From Nemopilema nomurai (Eukaryota; Cnidaria; Scyphozoa; Rhizostomeae; Rhizostomatidae): a stretch of DNA of 64,000 nt. The translations under genes and the position numbers were made by a program. Positions 51,097-62,429 of the stretch are shown in pieces; within the stretch, counting starts at the first letter, position 1, and each line of letters begins with the position of its first letter. The stretch spans positions 602,816 to 666,815 of the forward strand of contig ML133403.1 of assembly GCA_003864495.1 (NCBI GenBank), written 5' to 3'. Under the pieces are notes generated by a model. That model was given only the letters and a program-made list of their open reading frames with translations. It was not told where the DNA came from and searched no databases.

Positions 51097-54000
51097 GGCT
51101 ATTACATAAACGAGGCTAGAGCTTTTAACACCTTAACGAGGCTAGCATGGAAACGAGGCTAGGACGAAAACGAGACTAGCGTGGAAACGAGGCTAGGATG
51201 AAAAAGAGGCTAGGGCTTTTAGAACCAAAACGAGACTAGTATGAAAACGAGGCTACGATGAAAACGAGGCTATGACATAAACGAGGCTAGAACTTTTAGC
51301 ACCTTAACGAGGCTAGCATGGAAAAGAGGCTAGGACGAAAACGAGGCTAGGTCTTTCAGCATCTAAACGAGGCTAGCATGGTAACGAGGCTAGGGCTTTT
51401 AGACACAAAACGAGGCTAGCACGAAAACGAGGCTAGCATGGAAACGAGGCTAGGACGAAAAATAGGCTAGGGCTTTTAGAACCAAAACGAGGCTTTCGTA
51501 GAAACGAGGCTAGCACGGAAACGAGGCTAGGAAGAAAACGAGGCTAGCATGGAAACGAGGCTTGGACGAAAACAAGGCTAGCATGGAAACGAGGATATGA
51601 CGAAAAAGAGGCTAGGGCTTTTAGAACCAAAACGAGACTAGTATGAAAACGAGGCTACGATGAAAACGAGGCTATGACATAAACGAGGCTAAACTTTTAG
51701 CACCTTAACGAGGCTAGCATGGAAAAGAGGCTAGGACGAAACGAGGCTAGGACGAAAACGAGGCTAGGGCTTTAATACCAAAACTTGGCTTGCTTGGAAA
51801 CGAGGCTAGGACGTAAGAGCCTAGGGCTTTTAGCACCAAAACGAGGCTAGGACAAAAACGAGGCTAGCATGGAAACGAGGCTAGGACAAAAAAGAGGCTA
51901 GGGCTTTAGCACCAAAACGAGGCTTCAATGGAATCGAGGCTAGCATGGAAACGAGGCTAGGAGGAAAACGAGGCTAGCATGGAAACGAGGCTTGGACGAA
52001 AACAAGGCTAGCATGGAAACGAAGCTAGGACGAAAAAGAGGCTAACGCTTTTAGAACCAAAACGAGGTTAGCATGGAAACGAGGCTAAGGCTTTTAGCAC
52101 CAAAACGAGGCTAGCACGGAGACGACGCTACGATGAAAACGAGGCTATTACATAAACGAGGCTAGAGCTTTTAACACCTTAACGAGGCTAGCATGGAAAC
52201 GAGGCTAGGACGAAAACGAGACTAGCGTGGAAACGAGGCTAGGACGAAAAAGAGGCTAGGGCTTTTAGAACCAAAACGAGACTAGTATGAAAACGAGGCT
52301 ACGATGAAAACGAGGCTATGACATAAACGAGGCTAGAACTTTTAGCACCTTAACGAGGCTAGCATGGAAAAGAGGCTAGGACGAAAACGAGGCTAGGTCT
52401 TTCAGCATCTAAACGAGGCTAGCATGGTAACGAGGCTAGGGCTTTTAGCACCAAAACGAGGCTAGCACGAAAACGAGGCTAGCACGAAAACGAGGCTAGC
52501 ATGGAAACGAGGCTAGGACGAAAAAGAGGCTAGGGCTTTTAGAACCAAAACGAGACTAGTATAAAAACGAGGCTAAGATGAAAACGAGTCTATGACATAA
52601 ACGAGGCTAGAACTTTTAGCACTTTAATGAGCCTAGCATAGAAAAGAGGCTAGGACGAAAAAATGGCTAGGGCTTTTAGAACTAAAACGAGACTAGCATG
52701 AAAACGAGGCTACGATGAAAAAAAGGCTATGACATAAACGAGGCTAGCATGGAGGCAAGGCTACGAAAAAAACGAGGCTAAGGCTTTTAGCACAAAAACG
52801 AGGCTTCCGTGGAAACGAGGCTAGGACGAAAACGAGGCTAGGGCTTTTAGCACCTAAACGAGGCTAGCTGGGAAACAAAGCTAGGAGGAGAACAAGGCTA
52901 GGGCTTTAATACCAAAACGAGGCTTGCTTGGAAACGAGGCTAGGACGTAAGAACCTAGGGCTTTTAGCAACAAAACGAGTTAGCATGGAAACGAGGGGCT
53001 TTTAAGCACCAAAACGAGGCTAGCACGGAGACGATGCTACGATGAAAACGAGGCTATTACATAAACGAGGCTAGAGCTTTTAACACCTTAACGAGGCTAG
53101 CAATGAAACGAGGCTAGGACGAAAACGAGACTAGCGTGGAAACGAGGCTAGGACAAAAAGAGGCTAGGGCTTTTAGAACCAAAACAAGACTAGTATGAAA
53201 ACGAGGCTACGATGAAAACGAGGCTATGACATAAACGAGGCTAGAACTTTTAGCACCTTAACGAGGCTAGCATGGAAAAGAGGCTAGGACGAAAACGAGG
53301 CTAGGTCTTTCAGCATCTAAACGAGGCTAGCTTGGTAACGAGGCTAGGGCTTTTAGCACCAAAACGAGGCTAGCACGAAATCGAGGCTAGCAGGAAAACG
53401 AGGCTAGCATGGAAACGAGGCTAGGACGAAAAATAGGCTAGGGCTTTTAGAACCAAAACGAGACTAGTATGAAAACGAGGCTAAGATGAAAACGAGGCTA
53501 TGACATAAACGAGGCTAGAACTTTAAGCACTTTAATGAGCCTAGCATGGAAAAGAGGCTAGGACGAAAACGAGGCTAAGGCTTTATTACCAAAACGTGGC
53601 TTGCTTGGAAACGAGGCTAGTACGTAAGAGCCTAGGGCTTTTAGCACCAAAACGAGGCTAGGACGAAAACGAGGCTAGCATGGAAACGAGGCTAGGACGA
53701 AAAAATGGCTAGGGCTTTTAGAACTAAAACGAGACTAGCATGAAAACGAGGCTACGATGAAAAAAAGGCTATTACATAAACGAGGCTAGAGCTTTTAACA
53801 CCTTAACGAGGCTAGCATGGAAACGAGGCTAGGACGAAAACGAGACTAGCGTGGAAACGAGGCTAGGATGAAAAAGAGGCTAGGGCTTTTAGAACCAAAA
53901 CGAGACTAGTATGAAAACGAGGCTACGATGAAAACGAGGCTATGACATAAACGAGGCTAGAACTTTTAGCACCTTAACGAGGCTAGCATGGAAAAGAGGC

Positions 54001-56568
54001 TAGGACGAAAACGAGGCTAGGTCTTTCAGCATCTAAACGAGGCTAGCATGGTAACGAGGCTAGGGCTTTTAGACACAAAACGAGGCTAGCACGAAAACGA
54101 GGCTAGCATGGAAACGAGGCTAGGACGAAAAAGAGGCTAGGGCTTTTAGAACCAAAACGAGGCTTTCGTAGAAACGAGGCTAGCACGGAAACGAGGCTAG
54201 GAAGAAAACGAGGCTAGCATGGAAACGAGGCTTGGACGAAAACAAGGCTAGCATGGAAACGAGGATATGACGAAAAAGAGGCTAGGGCTTTTAGAACCAA
54301 AACGAGACTAGTATGAAAACGAGGCTACGATGAAAACGAGGCTATGACATAAACGAGGCTAAAACTTTTAGCACCTTAACGAGGCTAGCATGGAAAAGAG
54401 GCTAGGACGAAAACGAGGCTAGGACGAAAACGAGGCTAGGGCTTTAATACCAAAACTTGGCTTGCTTGGAAACGAGGCTAGGACGTAAGAGCCTAGGGCT
54501 TTTAGCACCAAAACGAGGCTAGGACAAAAACGAGGCTAGCATGGAAACGAGGCTAGGACAAAAAAGAGGCTAGGGCTTTAGCACCAAAACGAGGCTTCAA
54601 TGGAATCGAGGCTAGCATGGAAACGAGGCTAGGAGGAAAACGAGGCTAGCATGGAAACGAGGCTTGGACGAAAACAAGGCTAGCATGGAAACGAAGCTAG
54701 GACGAAAAAGAGGCTAACGCTTTTAGAACCAAACGAGGTTAGCATGGAAACGAGGCTAAGGCTTTTAGCACCAAAACGAGGCTAGCACGGAGACGATGCT
54801 ACGATGAAAACGAGGCTATTACATAAACGAGGCTAGAGCTTTTAACACCTTAACGAGGCTAGCATGGAAACGAGGCTAGGACGAAAACGAGACTAGCGTG
54901 GAAACGAGGCTAGGACGAAAAAGAGGCTAGGGCTTTAGAACCAAAACGAGACTAGAAAACGAGGCTACGATGAAAACGAGGCTATGACATAAACGAGGCT
55001 AGAACTTTTAGCACCTTAACGAGGCTAGCATGGAAAAGAGGCTAGGACGAAAACGAGGCTAGGTCTTTCAGCATCTAAACGAGGCTAGCATGGTAACGAG
55101 GCTAGGGCTTTTAGCACCAAAACGAGGCTAGCACGAAAACGAGGCTAGCACGAAAACGAGGCTAGCATGGAAACGAGGCTAGGACGAAAAATAGGCTAGG
55201 GCTTCTAGAACCAAAACGAGACTAGTATAAAAACGAGGCTAAGATGAAAACGAGTCTATGACATAAACGAGGCTAGAACTTTTAGCACTTTAATGAGCCT
55301 AGCATAGAAAAGAGGCTAGGACGAAAACGAGGCTAGGGCTTTATTACCAAAACGTGGCTTGCTTGGAAACGAGGCTAGTACGTAAGAGCCTAGGGCTTTT
55401 AGCACCAAAACGAGGCTAGGACGAAAACGAGGCTAGCATGGAAACGAGGCTAGGACGAAAAAATGGCTAGGGCTTTTAGAACTAAAACGAGACTAGCATG
55501 AAAACGAGGCTACGATGAAAAAAAGGCTATGACATAAACGAGGCTAGCATGGAAGCAAGGCTACGAAAAAACGAGGCTAAGGCTTTTAGCACAAAAACGA
55601 GGCTTCCGTGGAAACGAGGCCAGGACGAAAACGAGGCTAGGGCTTTTAGCACCTAAACGAGGCTAGCTGGGAAACAAAGCTAGGAGGAGAACAAGGCTAG
55701 GGCTTTAATACCAAAACGAGGCTTGCTTGGAAACGAGGCTAGGACGTAAGAACCTAGGGCTTTTAGCAACAAAACGAGGTTAGCATGGAAACGAGGCTAA
55801 GGCTTTAAGCACCAAAACGAGGCTAGCACGGAGACGATGCTACGATGAAAACGAGGCTATTACATAAACGAGGCTAGAGCTTTTAACACCTTAACGAGGC
55901 TAGCAATGAAACGAGGCTAGGACGAAAACGAGACTAGCGTGGAAACGAGGCTAGGACAAAAAGAGGCTAGGGCTTTTAGAACCAAAAAAGACTAGTATGA
56001 AAACGAGGCTACGATGAAAACGAGGCTATGACATAAACGAGGCTAGAACTTTTAGCACCTTAACGAGGCTAGCATGGAAAAGAGGCTAGGACGAAAACGA
56101 GGCTAGGTCTTTCAGCATCTAAACGAGGCTAGCTTGGTAACGAGGCTAGGGCTTTTAGCACCAAAACGAGGCTAGCACGAAATCGAGGCTAGCAGGAAAA
56201 CGAGGCTAGCATGGAAACGAGGCTAGGACGAAAAATAGGCTAGGGCTTTTAGAACCAAAACGAGACTAGTATGAAAACGAGGCTAAGATGAAAACGAGGC
56301 TATGACATAAACGAGGCTAGAACTTTTAGCACTTTAATGAGCCTAGCATGGAAAAGAGGCTAGGACGAAAACGAGGCTAAGGCTTTATTACCAAAACGTG
56401 GCTTGCTTGGAAACGAGGCTAGTACGTAAGAGCCTAGGGCTTTTAGCACCAAAACGAGGCTAGGACGAAAACGAGGCTAGCATGGAAACGAGGCTAGGAC
56501 GAAAAAATGGCTAGAGCTTTTAGAACTAAAACGAGACTAGCATGAAAACGAGGCTACGATGAAAAAAA
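51097..56568 (+). repeat. Tandem duplication, two units of about 2.7 kb
   Basis: Unit 1 is 51097-53766 and unit 2 is 53767-56568. The offset begins at 2670-2672 and becomes about 2800 after 52640, because unit 1 lacks about 128 bp present in unit 2 at 55320-55450. The junction is visible at 53760-53770, where AAAAAAGGCT is joined to ATTACATAAA instead of the usual ATGACATAAA. Shared variants include GGCTTTCGTAG (51492 and 54162) and AGCAGGAAAACG (53390 and 56190). Confidence 0.75.
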
Positions 56569-56940
56569 GGCTATGACATAAACGAGGCTAGAACTTTTAG
56601 CACAAAAACAAGGCTAGCATGGAAGCAAGGCTACAAAAAAAACGAGGCTAAGGCTTTTAGCACAAAAATGAGGCTTCCGTGGAAACGAGGCTAGGACGAA
56701 AACGAGGCTAAGGCTTTTAGCACCTAAACGAGGCTAGCTGGGAAACAAAGCTAGGAGGAGAACAAGGCTAGGGCTTTAATACCAAAACGAGGCTTGCTTG
56801 GAAACGAGGCTAGGACGTAAGAACCTAGGGCTTTTAGCAACAAAACGAGGTTAGCATGGAAACAAGGCTAAGGCTTTTAGCACCAAAACGAGGCTAGCAC
56901 GGAGACGATGCTACGATGAAAGCGAGGCTATTACATAAAC
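56569..56940 (+). repeat. Satellite linker after the 2.7 kb duplication
   Basis: Satellite units only, including GGAAGCAAGGCTAC and AAAATGAGGCTTCCG. The order resembles 48700-49000 and 59040-59310. Confidence 0.6.
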
Positions 56941-58690
56941 TAGGGTAGAGCTTTTAGCACCTTAACAAGTGTAGCATCTAAAAGAGGCTAGGATGAAAAC
57001 GAGGCTAGGGCTTTCACCATCTAAAAGAGGCTAGCATGGAAACGAGGCTAGGGCTTTTAGAACCAAAACGAGGCTTCCGTAGAAACGAGGCTAGCATGGA
57101 AACGAGGCTAGGAGGACAACGAGGCTATGATATAATCGAGGCTAGAACTTTTAGCACCTTAACGAGGCTAGCATAGAAACGAGGCTAGGACAAAAACGAG
57201 GCTAGGGCTTTAATACCAAAACATGGCTTGCTTTGAAACGAGGCTAGGAGGAAGACAAAGCAAGAGCTTTTAGCACCTAAAAAAGGCTAGCATGGAAACG
57301 AGGCTAAGGCTTTTAGCACCAAAACGAGGCTAGCACGGAGACGATGCTACGATGAAAACGAGGCTATTACATAAACGAGGCTAGAGCTTTTAACACCTTA
57401 ACAAGGCTAGCATGGAAACGAGGCTAGGACGAAAACGAGGCTAGCGTGGAAACGAGGCTAGGACGAAAAAGAGGCTAGGGCTTTTAGAACCAAAACGAGA
57501 CTAGTATGAAAACGAGGCTACGATGAAAACGAGGCTATGACATAAACGAGGCTAGAACTTTTAGCACCTTAACGAGGCTAGCATGGAAAAGAGGCTAGGA
57601 CGAAAACGAGGCTAGGTCTTTCAGCATCTAAACGAGGCTAGCATGGTAACGAGGCTAGGTCTTTCAGCATCTAAACGAGGCTAGCATGGAACGAGGCTAG
57701 GACGAAAACGAGGCTAGTATTGGAAACGAGGCTAGGACGAAAAAGAGGCTAGGGCTTTTAGAATCAAAACGAGACTAGTATGAAAACGAGGCTACGATGA
57801 AAACGAGGCTATGACATAAACGAGGCTAGAACTTTTAGCACCTTAACGAGGCTAGCATGGAAAAGAGGCTAGGACGAAAACGAGGCTAGGGCTTTAAAAC
57901 CAAAACGTGGCTTGCTTGGAAACGAGGCTAGGACGTAAGGGCCCAGGGTTTTTAGCACCAAAACGAGGCTAGGACAAAAACGAGGCTAGCATGGAAACGA
58001 GGCTAGGACAAAAAAAGGCTAGGGCTTTAGCACCAAAACGAGACTTCCATGGAATCGAGGCTGGGACGAAAAAATGGCTAGGGCTTTTAGAACCAAAACG
58101 AGACTAGCATGAAAACGAGGCTACGATAAAAACGAAGCTATGACATAAACGAGGCTAGGGCTCTCAGCATCTAAACGAGGCTAGCATGGAAACGAGGCTA
58201 GGGCTTTAAGAACCAAAACGAGGCTTCCGTAGAAACGAGGCTAGCATGGAAACGAGGCTAGGAGGACAACGAGACTATGACATAAACGAGGCTAGAACTT
58301 TTAGCACCTTAACGAGGCTAGCATAGAAACGAGGCTAGGATAAAAACGAGGCTAAGGCTTTAATACCAAAACATGGCTTGCTTGGAAACGAGGCTAGGAG
58401 GAAGACAAAGCAAGAGGTTTTAGCACCTAAACAAGGCTAGCATGGAAACGAGGCTAAGGCTTTTAGCACCAAAACGAGGCTAGCACGGAGACGATGCTAC
58501 GATGAAAACGAGTCTATTACATAAACGAGGCTAGAGCTTTTAACACCTTAACGAGGCTAGCATGGGAACGAGGCTAGGACGAAAACGAGGCTAGCGTGGA
58601 AACGAGGCTAGGACGAAAAAGAGGCTAGGGCTTTTAGAACCAAAACGAGACTAGTATGAAAACGAGGTTACGATGAAAACGAGGCTATGA
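56941..58690 (+). repeat. Block-A-like island of about 1.75 kb
   Basis: Colinear with about 5641-7390 of block A at offset near 51300. Shared variants include AGTATTGGAAACGAGG (57716 and 6417) and the CTCTCAGCATC unit (58162 and 6862). The 60-codon frame of block A at 5694 is broken here, because this copy reads GAGGCTAGGG where block A has GAGGCTGGG. Divergence begins near 58690. Confidence 0.7.
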
Positions 58691-61600
58691 CATAAACGAG
58701 GCTAGAATTTTTAGCACTTTAATGAGCCTAGCATGGAAAAGAGGCTATGATGAAAACGAGGCTATGACATAAACGAGGCTAGAACTTTTAGCACTTTAAT
58801 GAGCCTAGCATGGAAAAAAGGCTAGGACGAAAACGAGGCTAGGGCTTTATTACCAAAACGTTGCTTGCTTGGAAACGAGGCTAGTACGTAAGAGCCTAGG
58901 GTTTTTAGCACCAAAACGAGGCTAGGACGAAAACGAGGCTAGCATGGAAACGAGGCTAGGACGAAAAAATGGCTAGGGCTTTTAGAACTAAAACGAGACT
59001 AGCATGAAAACGAGGCTACGATGAAAAAAAGGCTATGATATAAACGAGGCTAGAACTTTTAGCACAAAAACAAGGCTAGCATGGAAGCAAGGCTACGAAA
59101 AAAACGAGGCTAAGGCTTTTAGCACAAAAACGAGGCTTCCGTGGAAACGAGGCTAGGACGAAAACGAGGCTAGGGCTTTTAGCACCTAAACGAGGCTAGC
59201 TGGGAAACAAAGCTAGGAGGAGAACAAGGCTAGGGCTTTAATACCAAAACGAGGCTTGCTTGGAAACGAGGCTAGGACGTAAGAACCTAGGGCTTTTAGC
59301 AACAAAACGAGGTTAGCATGGAAACGAGGCTAGGACGAAAACGAGGCTAGGTCTTTCAGCATCTAAACGAGGCTAGCATAGAAACGAGGCTAGGGCTTTT
59401 AGACCCAAAACGAGGCTAGCACGAAAACGAGGCTAGCATGGAAACGAGGCTAGGAAGAAAACGAGGCTAGCATGGAAACGAGGCTTGGACGAAAACAAGG
59501 CTAGCATGGAAACGAGGCTAGGACGAAAAAGAGGCTAGGGCTTTAAGAACCAAAACGAGACTAGTATGAAAACGAGGCTACGATGAAAACGAGGCTATGA
59601 CATAAACGAGGCTAGAACTTTTAGCACCTTAACGAGGCTAGCATGGAAAAGAGGCTAGGACGAAAACGAGGCTAGGACGAAAACGAGGCTAGGGCTTTAA
59701 TACCAAAACTTGGCTTGCTTGGAAACGAGGCTAGGACGTAAGAGCCTAGGGCTTTTAGCACCAAAACGAGGCTAGGACAAAAACGAGGCTAGCATGGAAA
59801 CGAGGCGAGGACAAAAAAGAGGCTAGGGCTTTAGCACCAAAACGAGGCTTCAATGGAATCGAGGCTAGCATGGAAACGGGGCTAGGAGGAAAACGAGGCT
59901 AGCATGGAAACGAGGCTTGGACGAAAACAAGGCTAGCATGGAAACGAAGCTAGGACGAAGAAGAGGCTAGGGCTTTTAGAACCAAAACGAGGTTAGCATG
60001 GAAACGAGGCTAAGGCTTTTAGCACCAAAACGAGGCTAGCACGGAGACGATGCTACGATGAAAACGAGGCTATTACATAAACGAGGGTAGAGCTTTTAGC
60101 ACCTTAACGAGGCTAGCATGGAAAAGAGGCTAGGACGAAAACGAGGCTAGGTCTTTCAGCATCTAAACGAGGCTAGCATGGAAACGAGGCTAGGGCTTTT
60201 AGCACCAAAACGAGGCTAGCATGGAAACGAGGCTTGGACGAAAACAAGGCTAGCATGGAAACGAGGCTAGAAAAAAAAGAGGCTAGGGCTTTAAGCACAA
60301 AAAAGAGGCTTCCGTAGAAACGAGGCTAGCATGGAAACGAGGCTAGGAGGTAAACGAGGCTAGCATGGAAACGAGGCTTGGACGAAAACAAGGCTAGCAT
60401 GGAAACGAGGCTAGGACGAAAAAGAGGCTAGGGCTTTGAGAACCAAAACGAGGTTAGCATGGAAACGAGGCTAAGGCTTTTAGCACCAAAACGAGGCTAG
60501 CACGGAGACGATGCTACGTTGAAAACGAGGCTATTACATAAACGAGGGTAGTGCTTTTAGCACCTTAACGAGGCTAGCATGGAAAAGAGGCTAGGACGAA
60601 AACGAGGCTAGGTCTTTCAGCATCTAAACGAGGCTAGCATGGGAACGAGGCTAGGGCTTTTAGACCCAAAACGAAGCTAGCACGAAAACGAGGCTAGCAT
60701 GGAAACGAGGCTAAGAAGAAAAAGAGGCTAGGGCTTTTAGAACCAAAACGAGGCTTCCGTAGAAACGAGGCTAGCATGGAAACGAGGCTAGGAGGACAAC
60801 GAGGCTATGACATAAATGAGATTAGATTTTTTAGCACCTTAACGAGGCTAGCATAGAAGCGAGGCTAGGACAAAAACGAGGCTAGGGCTTTAATACCAAA
60901 ACATTGCTTGCTTGGAAACGAGGCTAGGAGGAAGACAAAGCAAGAGCTTTTAGAATCTTAACAAGGCTAGCATGGAAACGAGGCTAAGGCTTTTAGCACC
61001 AAAACGAGGCTAGCACGGAGACGATGCTACGATGAAAACGAGGCTATTACATAAACGAGTCTAGAGCTTTTAACACCTTTACGAGGCTAGCATGGAAACG
61101 AGGCTAGGACGAAAACGAGGCTAGCGTGGAAACGAGGCTAGGACGAAAAAGAGGCTAGGGCTTTTAGAACCAAACGAGACTAGTATGAAAACGAGGCTAC
61201 GATGAAAACGAGGCTATGACATAACGAGGCTAGAGCTTTTAGCACCTTAACGAGGCTAGCAGTGAAAAGAGGCTGGACGAAAACGAGGCTAGGGTCTTTC
61301 AGCATCTAAACGAGGCTAGCATGGTAACGAGGCTAGGGCTTTTAGCACCAAAACGAGGCTAGCACGAAAACGAGGCTAGCACGAAAACGAGGCTAGCATG
61401 GAAACGAGGCTAGGACGAAAAAGAGGCTAGGGCTTTTAGAACCAAAACGAGACTAGTATGAAAACGAGGCTAGGATGAAAACGAGGCTATGACATAAACG
61501 AGGCTAGAACTTTTAGCACTTTAATGAGCCTAGCATGGAAAAGAGGCTAGGACGAAAACGAGGCTAGGTCTTTCAGCATCTAAACGAGGCTAGCATGGTA

Positions 61601-62429
61601 ACGAGGCTAGGACTAAAACGAGGCTAGCTTGGAAACGAGGCTAGGACGAAAAAGAGGCTAGGGCTTTTAGAACCAAAACGAGACTAGTATGAAAACGAGG
61701 CTACGATGAAAACAAGGCTATGACATAAACGAGGCTAGAACTTTTAGCACCTTAACGAGGCTAGCATGGAAAAGAGGCTAGGACGAAAACGAGGCTAGGG
61801 CTTTAAAACCAAAACGTGGCTTGCTTGGAAACGAGGCTAGGACGTAAGGGCCCAGGGTTTTTAGCACCAAAACGAGGCTAGGACAAAAACGAGGCTAGCA
61901 TGGAAACGAGGCTAGGACAAAAAAAGGCTAGGGCTTTAGCATCAAAACGAGGCTTCCATGGAATCGAGGCTGGGACGAAAAAATGGCTAGGGCTTTTAGA
62001 ACCAAAACGAGACTAGCATGAAAACGAGGCTACGATGAAAACGAAGCTATGACATAAACGAGGCTAGGGCTTTTAGCACCAAAACGAGGCTAGCATGGAA
62101 ACGAGGCTTGGACGAAAACAAGGCTAGCATGGAAACGAGGCTAGAAAAAAAAGAGGCTAGGGCTTTAAGCACAAAAAAGAGGCTTCCGTAGAAACGAGGC
62201 TAGCATGGAAACGAGGCTAGGAGGTAAACGAGGCTATCATGGAAACGAGGCTTGGACGAAAACAAGGATGGAAACGAGGCTAGGACGAAAAAGAGGCTAG
62301 GGCTTTGAGAACCAAAACGAGGTTAGCATGGAAACGAGGCTAAGGCTTTTAGCACCAAAACGAGGCTAGCACGGAGACGATGCTACGTTGAAAACGAGGC
62401 TATTACATAAACGAGGGTAGTGCTTTTAG
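58691..62429 (+). repeat. Mosaic satellite region
   Basis: Only satellite units are seen. Pieces match several other places: 59700-60200 resembles 19024-19450 and 41100-41530, about 61860-62420 resembles 34300-34880, and 60930-61230 resembles 18480-18770. Short deletions are frequent near 61200-61300, for example ATAACGAGGC and GAGGCTGGACG. Confidence 0.65.
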
